Assembly (NCBI GenBank): GCA_022592445.1
Contig: JABYQR010000047.1
Coordinates: 1 to 64,000 of the forward strand
DNA length: 64,000 bases
Source of the DNA: Cytidiella melzeri
Lineage: Eukaryota; Basidiomycota; Agaricomycetes; Polyporales; Irpicaceae
Direction: 5' to 3'
Notes under the pieces: generated by a model
Told to the model about the DNA's origin: nothing
Seen by the model: the letters and a program-made list of their open reading frames with translations, nothing else
Databases searched by the model: none
Position numbers and translations under genes: made by a program
Shown here: positions 51,769-63,819 of the stretch, piece after piece
How the letters are laid out: each line of letters opens with the position of its first letter
How positions within the stretch are numbered: the first letter of the stretch is position 1

Positions 51769-54523
51769 TCACGTCCGTCGAATGGCCGAAGGAGAAGGCT
51801 GTTTCGAGCTTGCTTGTGTGTTAGCTTGTGGGGCCGTTGTCTCAGGCACAGTCAGCGCCTCCCGGATCTTCTTCACCCACATCGAGGTCAGCGAGGAGCT
51901 GGATGTAATGAAAGGATATGCTTTCGTGCCCTGGAATACATTGAAATCAGCGACGTGCAGGACCAAGACAGACTGTATGCACCGTGAGAACGACAAACTC
52001 CTTCTCCCCCTTCGGCTCAACGCTGACGATGGTCACCTTCATATCCTTCTGGCCATCGGACGATTTCAATAGCAGCTCGTTGCTTAATTGGAAGGTCCGC
52101 CCTGGTTTATGTTTCACACATACAAGTCGCTTGTCTGTGAGAACAAGCTCCCTGGGCTTGCGGCGAGGTGCACCAGCTATTGCCAGTAGGCGGCTTGCTC
52201 GCCGCCGCAGGGCGCTCTTCTCTACGGTTGTGTTGAATACAACCATTTCACCAGGCATAAGAAGGGTAGACCTGACAGGCGCTCAATACCTTGGACAGCA
52301 CAGAGGAAGCCAAGTAACGCACCACTCCTCGTCGTCGCTCAAGGCTCCGTGCCCTTGTATTGGGGTTTGTGCGCGATTCCTCCCACGACTCAGCGTGGCA
52401 TCCAAGGCCGGCAACGGCGGGCTCCCTCCATCCGATGAACTAGTTGCAGAACCCGTGGAATATGAGTCACGGATACCGTTTGGAGCGAATGGCACATCAA
52501 TCGCTTGAGTGCGTACTGCCGTGGGGATATCGTCCAACGTAGCGGCTACTGTATCCCTGTCCTCGTCTGCTTCCGTGCCCGAATCTGGCAGATCGTCTAC
52601 CAGATGAGGCGTTGGTCGTTGCTCTGGAGGAGAGCTGGATTTAGTTGCCTCCTTAAAGCGTACTCCAGATGACCCAGAATGTGTATGCGATGAACCGTTC
52701 GCGCAGTTCGTGGTTGAGCCGTTGGTCATGCTCAATGGACGAGGTGTCAGCTGTCCGTTGTGTTCTGCACCTCCAGACCCAGTTGAAGAAGGTGGTGACG
52801 GTGCAAGAGGCCGTGTCTCACCCTTTGGCCCCACCGCTTCCTCATATAACCGCAAGCCACTGTCGTTCGTGTCGGCACTGCCAGGCTTGAAACCTTCTCC
52901 GCCGTCATCTGATGCCCAACTCATCTCATCCTCGTCTCGGTCACCGTCAACAAGGTCATCCCACGCTGCCCCAACGTCCTCCCAAGTATGAACTCCGTCC
53001 GTCCGTCCTGATAGTTGAAGATCCTTTTTCACCATTCCGGCTTCAAGTGGCGGAGCCGGTGACGTCCAAAGCGTCTTCCAATCAATAGTAGAGAAAAAGG
53101 AGTGTGCACGGAGCGCTTGCATGTCGTTCGTGCTTCCTGGTGCTCCTGCACCTAAACGTCGCGTAGGATCCCGGACCTACAAATTACTTAATGCCGAGTA
53201 ACGTTTAGGCGATGACAACACTTGCCAACAGCTTTTGCACAAGGTCTTTCGCCTCATTATCGAATCCTTCTGGAAAGCTGTAGTCAATTTGTTTGATCTT
53301 CTGCCATGTCAAGTATTCAGAAAGCCCTTGGAATGCAAAACGACCCGAAACCATCTGATAAACGATGCAACCTAGTGACCACAGATCTGAGCTAAATGAG
53401 GGTCAATCATGAGCTGATGAGAGCAGAGGTAGAGCAAACCTTTTGCTGGACTCGCTGCTCTCCAACAGCTCTGGAGAGATGTATTGTGCCGTGCCCACCC
53501 ATGTCTTTGAGCGTTCCACTCCCGTCGTGAGAATCTTCCCTGTCCCAAAGTCGGTAAGTTTGAGGCGAAAGCTGTCGTCAAGAAGCAGGTTCTCTGGCTT
53601 TAGATCTCTGGGTTGAAATGTCAATATGCATGGGACAGTCAACAAGGATGAGACCTACCGGTGTATTACTCCTTTGGTATGCATGTAGTCGAGTGCATCA
53701 ATTAGCTGAGCAGTGTAATACCGGCAACAAGGCAGCGAAAGAGAGCCGAGTCGGGAAATCCGAGACTGTATCTCCCCGTTTCTTGCAAGATCCAACACGA
53801 AGACTGTCGAAGTGATAAACACCTTTCGGACGTGCAATTCCGAACACGTCAACTCACAAAGACTCCACTCATCCTGGAACGTCCAGTGCAAGTGCACTAT
53901 GCCAGGATGTCCCGCTCCTAATCGCACCAAGGTGTTCTTCTCTGCCAGCGCAGTCGCCAGCTTATTATTGCGCTTTAAATGGCCCTTGTCCAGAACCTTG
54001 ATGGCGTACTCCTTCCCGGTATTACGATGTCGCGCCAGCATAACCTGTGCGGCATTCCAATTATACCCTATGCCGGCCAGACACATTGAGAACTCACGGT
54101 AGAGTATGACCCCTCCCCAAGCACTCGCCCAAAATCGAAGTCCTGCGCGCTGATGCGTCCATTAATCGAGCTGTTCCTCGAGCGAGGCTGTACTGCTGCA
54201 GGCATTTGTGGCGGTCGAAGCTCTCCAGGTAAGTCATCCTCCTCGACAGGTATCCCCAACTCCCTTGCGAGGTATGCAGGAGCCCGCGAACTCCGTGGTG
54301 TACGTGGTGAACCCGGGCTCTTGGAACGCAGCGGCCGCTGAGGTGAGGAGAAGGTGCGAATGGGTCGTGGCCGCACAGGCGTGTGTAAAGTCAAATCCGA
54401 CGTTGAGCTGGAGTCTGACGATGATGATATAACCGATGCATTCCTGCTGAGGTCGGCAAGACTGTGCTTGCCACCCTGGTTGCTGCTGTCTGGCGCGGGG
54501 GAAGACACTTGGACTTCGAGCAT
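51769..54523 (-). CDS. PKH1: PDK1/Pkh-type serine/threonine kinase with PH domain
   Basis: Eight exons: 54098-54523, 53858-54044, 53659-53803, 53440-53607, 53226-53391, 52323-53176, 51983-52271, 51769-51930; 798 residues. The kinase domain spans about 128-385: GEGSYST, AIKVLDK, HRDLKPENLLL, DFGTGK, WVGTAQYISPELL, SDLWSLGCIVYQM. A Ser/Pro-rich linker follows. The C-terminal PH-type domain (about 650-770) has MPGEMVVFNTTVEK and LVLTDKRLVCVKH, ending WVKKIREAL. PDK1/Pkh kinases phosphorylate activation loops of AGC kinases and respond to sphingoid bases in yeast (family knowledge). The intron 53177-53225 has a GC donor (GCAAGT). The start at MLEVQVSS was preferred to an ATG at 54604. Confidence 0.92.
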
Positions 54524-55036
54524 AGTCCCGGACGTTGCGACCTCGATAAACGATACAGACAGCCTTAGGGGAAAGAGGGAGCCGTAGCAAAGAGAAAGAG
54601 ACAAGAGAAAGAATAAATCAGGAATACATGAACAAGTTTACGCTCGACCCATCGCCGGGCGCAACTTTGACGACCAGGTAGTAAGCGCCAGGGCCTGGAA
54701 CCCCCCACAGTGTCACAAATTCTCACAACTACAGTCACACTGGCAGCGATCTACAGATCTGTCTTCTTCAAAGGGAAGGTAAGCAAGTACGATTGACCAT
54801 TAGCATCCGCCAGTCGACCATGCATCGAGTTTAGTTACGTGAATAACACAGTATATCGGCAACAATAACAAAGAAGAGATGTTCTAGCAGGTCTTAGCAT
54901 GCGGGACTGGTTTGCAGTTCTACAGCCTGGGCCCTGAGGCACAGGGAATCGGACGGGAATGAATCTTGTCTGACTGACCTTACGCACAACCACTTCCGTC
55001 ACAATTCGCCCTCATTGTGAAGAAGCCAGCAAAATA
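54524..55036. other. Intergenic between PDK1 and COG5
   Basis: 513 bp with the PDK1 promoter and COG5 3' end. No repeat or RNA gene seen. Confidence 0.5.
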
Positions 55037-58000
55037 TCACGAGCTCGCATTTTTGGCATGAACAAGGATACTTCTCGCTATCTGCACGTATTGCGCCGCT
55101 TCAGCCGTGTCAGTCCCTTCCGCTGCAGCAATCTGCTCCCAATGGGACAAATCGCTCTCAACGAGACTCCACGCCTCTTCTTCGTTATGTTCGTTCACCC
55201 AACGAACGTATTCCGCCTCCGCCCATCCGTGTAGCGCATGCGGTAGGGGAATCGGCGACCGGACCAAGACGTGGTGTAGAACAATGAGTGGTGGAAGACT
55301 CGCTGTGTGTTTGGGAGACGCGAGCAGGGAATTCTCCAGAAACAGCAAGGGTCTGGCGCAAAAACAGGAGGGACATTGTTAGCGTTTGACTTCGGTTCTC
55401 GTGGTGAGAAGATCTACCGCATCGCCCTGAGGCACCGATACTCGTCTTGCACGCTCCCCCAATTGGCGCCGCGCTTGTTCTGCGCCTTGTCACTCATGAA
55501 CGCACTCAACGCAAACTCGAGCTCGGTCATGTCACTCGTCAGCTGCAGCTTCCCAGTTTCTCCAAGCGGCTTGACTATGGACGCATGAAGCACGAAATTC
55601 TTCATCACGTATTGCACAATGGATGTGATCCTGTCGCAAGGCCGTTAATCCCTATACAATATGATTTGAATTGGCGCACCATCCCCGGCTAAACACTGGA
55701 ATGTTGAATTGACTGAGCACTTCCGCCTTGATGAACGTAAGTTTCTCGCACAGGTCCTTCATGTATGCACTTGCGCCGCCACCCATGGCAGACATGGGGT
55801 CGACGTTATCGCTAAAGTCTTGCTTGTGCAGCTTGGCAATCATAGCACTAAGTTCACGGCGGATGGCAGCAGCGAGTGGGTCGACAATGCGCTCGAAGGA
55901 TCTGTGAGCGTTCTATAGTATGTGCAGTAAGGTGTACTGTTTGCAATGGAGCCGCAAAATCACGTACAGAGATACCCGTCTTGAGAATACTCATTACAGG
56001 GTCTGGATATTCTTCTTGTAATTTATCAAGTCGTGACCAGCAGTGCCATAAACACGTCGCCAATTGGCCATTGAGCACTTGCGGTGGGGTAGCAACCGGA
56101 CCTGATAAACTAACTGCCGCTCGCTCTCTGGCAGCCTGCCGTCGCCATCAGCGGTTGTGCGGATTTGAAATAGAAAAGAGGACGGACCAAGTTGTCTGCA
56201 CGGCTCACTAGACTCTCCATGCTGGTCGACGTATACCTGGCAGCAGCCTTGACCAGCAGCGGGTCGAATTTGGCAGAGTCAAGTTCGTTGGCGATAGCAC
56301 GGGCGATGTTGATACCTTCTGCCTGGCCAGGAGGGCCCCTGGAGCCGGCGGCGAATGCTTGCGATATTGCTTCGTTCAGCCGGTTAGAAGCCCGAGATAG
56401 GTATAGAGACTCGAACGTCATCAATGCGCGTAGAACAAGGACTGTTTCTGGGCTTCCATGGCTTTAGCATTGCTGACATGGGATGTTAGATTGGGACATA
56501 CCTTTGATAAGCTTGGGTATAAACTGTATCAGTGTGCACAGCGATCTTCGCAAAAAACGAATGGAAGAGCCGCAGAAGTCTAGGGTAGTTGCTGCTCAAA
56601 GTTTGTTGTAAGAAGCTTGAAGCTAATATTGTACGTTCAGATGATGGAATTGTACATGAAGGCAAATAATACCTTTTGTCGCATCACGAATTTGCTTCTC
56701 TAGTGACTGACCCAGGGAACTCCAGAATGTCGCACTCGGCTTGTTCTCGATGACCTCAGTGAGAGAGCCACATCAGCAAACATAGTCTACCCGCGCATCG
56801 ATGGCAATACCTTCATGGCTTCATCCAAAAATACCACTTGCGATACTGCATCCTTCTTGAGAATTAAGACTTTCTCTAGCGTGTATACCTTGATACAGCA
56901 GTCCGCCATCTCTTCGATAAGATTTTCTAGGCTACTCCACAACACCGCTTGCCACTGCGGTGCAGTCACATTCGTTGGCTCTGTACGGAAGCGAGACTTG
57001 TAGAGTGGATTGGAGGACGCAGGGGCTTGGGGATCTATACTGCCATGAGTCACAAATAATAGCTCTTATTATCAACACTACCTTTCGCAGTGACCTCCTT
57101 GGCCAATCGTGTGAGGTCAAAGGCATATCGTATCCGTGCTTCTACGGCATCACTGAGATCTGAAACCAAGTTCTGTACCAAGTCGGGCAAAACACGAAGA
57201 TTGTGCGCAGTTTGAAGGGAAGAGGCTAAGAGACTTCGATTCTACAGTCCCAGTTATTGACTACAAGCGATGTTGAGATGTATAGGAGAATACGCACGCG
57301 TGTTCGCAATCCGTTGATCACCATCTGCTCCATGTCGTATGTGACTCTCTCTCTCGCGGATTCAACGTAGGACAAGTATGTCGAAACAATTTTCACAGAC
57401 GACAGTGGAACATGCTCTGTACCGCTTGTAGGTGTTGAAAGATCCGCTGAGGTCGCTGGAGGTTCCATAAGAGATACTGAATACGCCTCAATAATCAGCT
57501 CAGTCCGCGAATCAGCAACATCAGGCCGACTGACCCAACTCCGCTATAGTGAGCGCCGCTTTTGCAATGACACGCTCTTTGTCGTCCTCTTCAAGAGATC
57601 CCACTACTGTGCCTGCTAACGTGCTCAGAGAATCAGTACTTTTCCGCCCGCCGTCTCCGTTGGTCAAATCTGATGACTTCGAGCCAGACGCGATAGTCTT
57701 ACTCTCTGATGCAGAGAAAGCGATATCGCCCGCTCGGTCCATTTCAGACAATTGCATTTGCAGCCGTTTGGTGAGAACCACGAAGCGTGATGTTCGACGG
57801 AGGATGTCTGAGGCTTGCTGTAGTCGCTCGAGCCTGGTGACATGCGTGGACAAAATCTGATAAGGAGTACGAATCTTTGCTCTCAGCCTGCCGTTGTGTA
57901 CTGCATCAGCACACACGTGGTAGCGTAGTATCTAGTAGAGACGCACTTGTCCAAGGATACATCCAACTCCTGTAGTCCACCTCGTACAGAGCTGAGCGAG

Positions 58001-58444
58001 CCTTCAAGCTCAGTCACTCCTGCCGCCTGTACTAGAAGATCTTCATGGTGCACCGTAACCTTGAGACATACAGCGTTGAGTTGCAGCCCCGCCACTGCAT
58101 GACAACTACTAACATACCACAGTCTTGAGCTGCTTCTCGACATCCTCGATATTATATGTCAATTTTGAGATAGCGACGGAGATGTCCTCAGCATCTGTCC
58201 CACTTCTTGAGCCATTCAGCCTCAAAGCAGACGATATGCCGTTGCTAGCTGCGATGGTCTTGTTAGTTCCAGTGCTTGAAGGACCGCCAGTGGGATGCGG
58301 ATATGCTTCCCCAGCTAAGACAGCGTTCGCATATTCGTTGGGATCAAACTCTGGGAGGGAGAACACTGCGTAGTCTGTATAGAAGTGTGTTCTTGGGTGA
58401 GTGAACTGACGGAGGGGTCAAGGTGATCCTAGCTGACCTGACAT
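55037..58444 (-). CDS. COG5: Conserved oligomeric Golgi complex subunit 5
   Basis: Fourteen exons: 58438-58444, 58118-58374, 57947-58059, 57535-57887, 57298-57476, 57082-57241, 56811-57034, 56673-56754, 56502-56622, 56188-56452, 55968-56123, 55680-55912, 55418-55630, 55037-55352; 892 residues. It begins MSDYAVFSLPEFDPNEYANAVL, the COG5 start, with a 7-bp first exon. Later hallmarks are KLRAKIRTPYQIL, YTLEKVLILKKD, FLDEAMK, LRALMTFESLYLSRASNRLNEAI, FVLHASIVKPL, SDMTELEFAL and LPPLIVLHHVLVRSPIPLPH. COG5 is in lobe B of the COG tether for retrograde intra-Golgi traffic (family knowledge). Several acceptors had a nearer AG that broke the frame; I chose those restoring family sequence. Confidence 0.92.
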
Positions 58445-59113
58445 GCCTGGCAAAGGTCCAGTACAAAAGCGCCCATTATACATGCGCGTCGAACACGTGA
58501 TAATAAGCGCTCAAGATGTTGCCACATTTTGCGACCTCTCCTGGTTTCTTTCGAGCCACTCACTGCCTCCTGCTTGTGGCAATCAATGTAGTGAAGAGAT
58601 GACCTTGGGACCAGTGGACACTCAACAACAAACTCTATCGACATGTTGCAGATCTGCGGCGCGCTGCTTTGGGTTAGACCGCTAACACGGGGAGGCACTT
58701 TGTCACAGTCAGCTGGTGGTACTGACGCCTTTGTCCTAGGACCTGCCTCGCTGTATCCTGCTGCAACTCGTCGTCTTGCACGCAGGATGACAAAGGACTG
58801 CAGCCCTTTGTGCGCACGACCTCCCTGCGGAGAATGCTATTGGCGGAGACGGCCTCGGCGCGTGACGTCAAAGGCAATCACCTTTTTCCAATGTTCGAAA
58901 TGACATGGTAGTGAAAGTGGGACTTGGCCGTGGGAGGAGTCCAATAAGTCGGCGAAACCTAGCTGGGCTCCACTCGTCCTCGCTCTGCCATCACCGGTAT
59001 TCTTTCTCCCAACTCTTATCCTCTCCCATCGTCTTTGCCACTCAACGTTTGCCACTCTCACTTACTACTGGAACTATCATAACTACCAGTGTCAGGGTCC
59101 ACGCTTCCTAGCG
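58445..59113. promoter_or_regulatory. Shared upstream region of COG5 and the glycine-rich gene
   Basis: 669 bp between divergent starts. A CT-rich leader lies just before 59114. No element could be named with confidence. Confidence 0.4.
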
Positions 59114-60885
59114 ATGAACTACATCTCGTCTTACGACTACTATCGCACACAACTTCCGGCTTGGGGATCTTCACAATTTCAGTTCCGAGCACCTCCTACG
59201 CCGCCCTACCAACCCAGACCAACATGTGCGTCTTGAACAGTCGAGCTTTCGTGCCGGGATACTGACACTACTTGCAGGGACTGGATTCGACTACTATCGC
59301 GCTCATGCGCCTAATCCTGACCAGTATGCTTTCCAACATTCACTAGATCTTGACAAAGCCCGCTCACTTCGGAGCAGTAACCTCTACTACACAGTCATGA
59401 ACCGTACTCGTGACTTTGGTCCATCAGGCGGTGTCGGTACCTACGAGGCTAGGATCTGGCAGCGGAGAGTCTATAGTGGCATGGTTCGTTCGTCTGTGTC
59501 TGGTCAAATGATGAATCTAAAGTTGTGCTGGTAGGTCAACCTTACGCAACTCCTTCCCGCAGACATTGGCATTGCTGCTGGCTACGAAGCGTATCGTTAC
59601 TGGAAGCATCACAATCGTCTTCTCTTTGAACCTCTCGCAGGAATGATCGACCGTGAAAGGGAAGGTCTTGTAGGCTTGGCCATTGCTGAAGGCGTGTGCT
59701 TTGTCTATCCATGTGTTTGACAATGCTTCCCTGACCACACTTTTTAAACAGCAAGTGGTCTCTGGCAATTATCGGGCCGCCCCACAGATACATACGGATT
59801 ACGTGACTGTCTGGAATCCGCCGCTCTCACAGCGTCTCGTATTGCTTTCAGCGTATGTATTCCGCCAAATTTGCACACCAAAGACGTTGAACCTTTTATG
59901 TCAGGTGATGGATGGAAGGACACGCGGCTATGAGGCACCCGTAGAGTACGGCAGCGCTTCCCGAAGGCGCAGCCGCAGATACTCCACAGCAGAAGCTTCG
60001 CCCATCGTTCTCCGCGCGGACTCCTCTGCCAACTATGCAGGCACGCCATACTCAGACCCAATCAACATGCATGCACGCGCAGGGTCGACAGGCTCCGGGG
60101 GATACGCCACAGGCGGGTCACCTTACTACCCACCAACTACATCTGCCATGCCCATTCCAGGTGCAGGCATAGGCGCTGGAGGCGCGCCGTACGGTGGACC
60201 CGGAGGTTCACCTTATGGCATGTCCGCCCTACCCGGCACAGGGTCCTCGCCATATGGCGGCGGCCTGGTCAATGGTATGCCTGGCGCAGGCCCTGGAGGT
60301 ATATCAGTGCCAGGAGGCGGCTTCGGAGGTATGGGTGGTGCTGGAGCCACAAATGCGATGTACGGAGGCACCACTCCTCCTATGGGTACAGGTGTCGGCT
60401 TCGGCGTTGCCGGCTCGACTGCTGGCATGCAATTTACAGGCGGGGCAGGCGTGTCCTTCCCAGGCGGATATCAAGGCGCGGGCAATCAAGCGGCTACGTA
60501 TGGTGTCAATCCTCCCAGTCCATATGGCGGCGGTGTAAGCGGGATGCCTGCGCCTGCGGGGTACGCAGGGTCGCAAGCTGGATTTGGGGGTGCTTCGATG
60601 CAGTATATGCAGCAACCCCCGGAAACACTCTCGTACCAGCAGCAACAGTCCCCGTACGCGGACGGCGGGATAAACGGGATGAATGGGGCGAGAGGCGGTG
60701 CGACAATTGTTGCTAACGGCAGAAATTTGCAAGCACCTGCTGGCTCTACGATCGTCATTGACACGAAGGGACATAAGCCTAGGAGTAGGAGGCTCAGTAC
60801 GAGTGGGTACGAAACGAAGAGATCTCGTACCGGTAGCGTCGAACCGATGAGGAGGGAGCAGGTCAGAGTGGGATACGCGCGCTAG
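59114..60885 (+). CDS. Glycine-rich conserved protein of unknown function
   Basis: Five exons: 59114-59225, 59278-59483, 59535-59691, 59752-59852, 59905-60885; 518 residues. The N-terminus is Tyr/Pro-rich (MNYISSYDYYRTQLPAWGSSQ). A compact middle region (about 105-190) reads IGIAAGYEAYRYWKHH, REREGLVGLAIAEASGLWQLSGRP and LRDCLESAALTASRI. This AAYEAYR...EA..LW pattern recurs in a basidiomycete family I know only as hypothetical. The last 300 residues are Gly/Tyr/Met/Pro-rich with many GG and PYGG units, low complexity and likely disordered. No signal peptide. The intron 59692-59751 needs a GC donor (GCGTGT). Confidence 0.7.
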
Positions 60886-61314
60886 ACTCCCGGACACTTG
60901 AAACGCAATTTGTCAAGGGCGGCTGTAGGAGCTATAGACGTTTACCGTTCATCTGGGAAATTCACCATACTATGTGCGAATAGGATGTACTTGTACGGTA
61001 GAAGAATTCACCCTTCCCCCCGCGTACGTAATGTACTTTACGACTCTGTCCTGCTTTCAAGTTGTTTCGTTCTTGCTTTTTCTCTTCACTCGTCGGTACA
61101 ACAAATCACTGCCAGTAATTTATACGCGATTCGATATATGCTAATGAAAACGGTAGAATGCTACATAGTTTGCGTGATGCGTTGTGACGGACAGAGAAAG
61201 AAAGTATTTTGTGCTACAGGGAGTAAAAGAAACTTGTGATGGAGTCATGATCATAACCGCAAGCCGTCAACGACTTGGTCCGTTCACGAAGCAAAAGAAG
61301 GAAAAATCGATGCT
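60886..61314. other. Convergent intergenic region
   Basis: 429 bp, AT-richer 3' flank of the glycine-rich gene and of the minus-strand gene that follows. Nothing else seen. Confidence 0.5.
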
Positions 61315-61965
61315 CTAGTATGTGATGTAAGAGGGGATGCGAGACGGGAGAAGGGACGGTCGAAGAACCCCAAGAATCGGTTGGAAGCACCCGGTCCCAA
61401 CGTGTCGCAGCTCGAGAAGGTACAGGTCCTTGAGCTCGATGTAACCTGGGCCGACGCGCCAGTCGTCGGTGTGTATGTCGTACTGTCTCTGTACGTGCCA
61501 TAATTACATGAATACACCGTAAGCAAGCAATGGCATCACGGAAGAAGCTTACTTTTTCGATGAAGTCTTGTACGGCTTCCGCGATCTGTCTGACTACCTT
61601 TGCGCGCGTGTTCGGGTACTTTTTCCCATGGTTTTGGTAGAAGGAGTACTTCTGGCATCTGAGGGGTATGTATCCGTGGAACTAATCCCAACCGAGAGGT
61701 TCAGTTGTTCATTCAGGATGTCAAACATGACTGGCCAACAAGGAATGTCACGTACGTCGATGTGATAACTGACTTTGTCTCCACACCCTTCAAGGATGGG
61801 TTCATGTCGGTCTACTAGACCGTGAACATGTCCGTGCAGGGCGTCCATGAGAGAGATACCTTTGCCAATGTCGGTCTCGAAGAAGATTGGGGCCTTGCGT
61901 CGCCATCCGTACTGTTTGCGTTTGGAAGTGTACGGCTGATAGGGCACTTGCACCGGCGTGAGCAT
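61315..61965 (-). CDS. Uncharacterised 170-residue protein
   Basis: Three exons: 61756-61965, 61553-61681, 61315-61488; 170 residues in frame. It starts MLTPVQVPYQPYTSKRKQYG, then FFETDIGKGISLMDAL, then after splicing FHGYIPLRCQKYSFYQNHGK, TRAKVVRQIAEAVQDFIEK, and DWRVGPGYIELKDLYLLELRHVGTGCFQPIL. The closing LRxVGxGxFQP pattern and Trp-Arg-Val-Gly-Pro block look conserved and folded. No signal peptide or membrane span. I recall similar short proteins in Agaricomycetes without known role. Introns are 74 and 64 bp. Confidence 0.6.
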
Positions 61966-62980
61966 TGTCTTTGTCTGAGAACTTGGCGGCGACAGCTGCA
62001 GCAATCAAGGTGAGTGATTTCTAACCCCTATACACGCAGATCGCGACACTAACCTCTTCTCTCATCATCATCATGGTGGGGTTGTACGTGGTGGGATAGA
62101 TGGTTGGTTGGAAAACTAGCTGGCAATATCGGGTGCGCGTTTGGGACTCGATGGTGTCCATATAGCACATCCAAAAGGCATCATGGGTATATAAACTCCA
62201 GCCCGACCAACGTTAACCACGGAGGCCACTGTAAACTTGGCCTCGGACCCTGAACATCGATTCAATGAGCCCTACAGCGGCCATCAAGCTTTCTGGAAAG
62301 ATGGACTTGTAGGCGCCAAACTATCGATGAGCGCGCAGGACCCTGAGCATCAGAGGAAGGCACAAAACGTCAGTGTAGACAGCGATGGCTGCGTTTTGTG
62401 TGAAGGAATGGAAGAGGACGAACAAATCAAGACTAATAGGGGAGCTCTCCGGGCCCAGAATATGACATGGTGCGGCATGGCATAGCCACTGAGTGTCGTC
62501 CTGAGCATCCCGTATTCCCGTACAGCACGGCGATGCATAATAGCTGTGATTCGTGGGGTGCTCTAATATGAAGGAATTGAATTCAGCTTAAAGAACGCCT
62601 GCCACATGAGGCTGGGAACCTCGTACCGAGGTGCGCAGTCCAACCGGCTGCTATGTTCAGTATCGAGTCTATTTGACACAGGAATGAAAATCCTACGTAC
62701 CACACAATGTCTCACGGTGCGGCGGTACCGTGGGTGGTTCTCGGGCCTGCGCTTACATGTTGCTCAGATGATGCGCAAACGCATGCATATGCTATAGGCT
62801 ACATCGTGGTCATAACATCCGCAATAAAGAACGCAAATCCAAATCAAACCTGAGACCGCATCAGCTCCCAATCGACTCCCACCCCCTCAGAAGCCGTTGG
62901 TCTAAGCGTGCGGGGCTTCATGTTTTGCATTACGGCCCCAGGATAGACTCATACAACGCTCTCCAGCCACCCTCCGTTGT
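61966..62980. other. Gene-poor interval
   Basis: 1.0 kb. An 82-codon frame at 62237-62485 (+) has no family signal or splice support and was not called. No repeat or RNA gene seen. Confidence 0.5.
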
Positions 62981-63819
62981 TTAAAAGAGACGAACAGGCT
63001 TGCCCATCGTGGACTTGATGTGCAGCGACTTGACGTTTTGCCAGTTCTTCTTGAGCAAAGATACTAGGAAGTTGATGCTCAACATGACGTTTCCGAGCAC
63101 CTGGTCCTCAGTCATCTGGACGTGGCCGACGGCGACACCCAAGCAGAGAACTTTCTTCAGCTGGAACTTGATCGTCGAGCGAACCTCGGTGATCTTGTTG
63201 GTGAGGTCCTCAGCATGAGCGACAGGAGTGGGGAACTTGCCGGCTGGATGTACAAATATTGCTTAGAGATTTACGGTGGAAACCATTTTGGGTCGCAGCT
63301 CACCCTTGGAGAGACCCGGGCCAAGCAAACGAGGAATCTGCTTGATGAGCGTCTCAGAGGAAAGGAAAGCGTCGTATTTCTTGGCGAGCTTCTTCACGAG
63401 CTTCTTGTTCTTGTTCAGCTTTTTCAAATCGTCAACCGACATGTACTCGAGGTCGATCTGCTTAGCACGATCGATATCTGCAGCATCCGCAAGAATGCAG
63501 ATGGACATGCGGGGACGGGGAACGGTGGGCAGTCTGTTGAAAGAAGGCTCTTAGTCCAAGAAAAACTTAGATTACCCACAGTCGCAACGCACTTCACAGT
63601 TCCCGAGAAACGCTTGTCTCTCTGGGGGTCGTAGTTCTTGAGACCAATCTGGAGCTCGATGGTCTCAACAAAGTTGCGTCTCTTCTCGCCGTTTGCATCG
63701 GCGAGGAGCTCCTTAACAGAGCCCCGCACGCTTGCCACTGAGAGCTTGCTTCCGCTATCATAGTCGATGACTGGAGTCAATCATACGTCGCCAACAATAG
63801 CGAGTAGAACACACCTCAT
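62981..63819 (-). CDS. RPL1: 60S ribosomal protein uL1 (L10a)
   Basis: Four exons: 63815-63819 (five bases), 63593-63748, 63304-63533, 62981-63243; 217 residues, exactly the usual length. It begins [17 protein letters not shown] and contains [71 protein letters not shown], and ends [10 protein letters not shown]. uL1 forms the mobile L1 stalk that guides deacylated tRNA out of the E site (family knowledge). An early intron right after the start codon is typical of fungal ribosomal protein genes and often boosts expression. Confidence 0.97.

Noticed and set aside
60304..60897. 197-codon minus-strand frame
   Set aside because: Antisense to the glycine-rich repeats of the plus-strand gene; GC-rich repeats open long frames on both strands.
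62237..62485. 82-codon frame with an upstream start
   Set aside because: No recognisable motif or homologous wording and no intron evidence.
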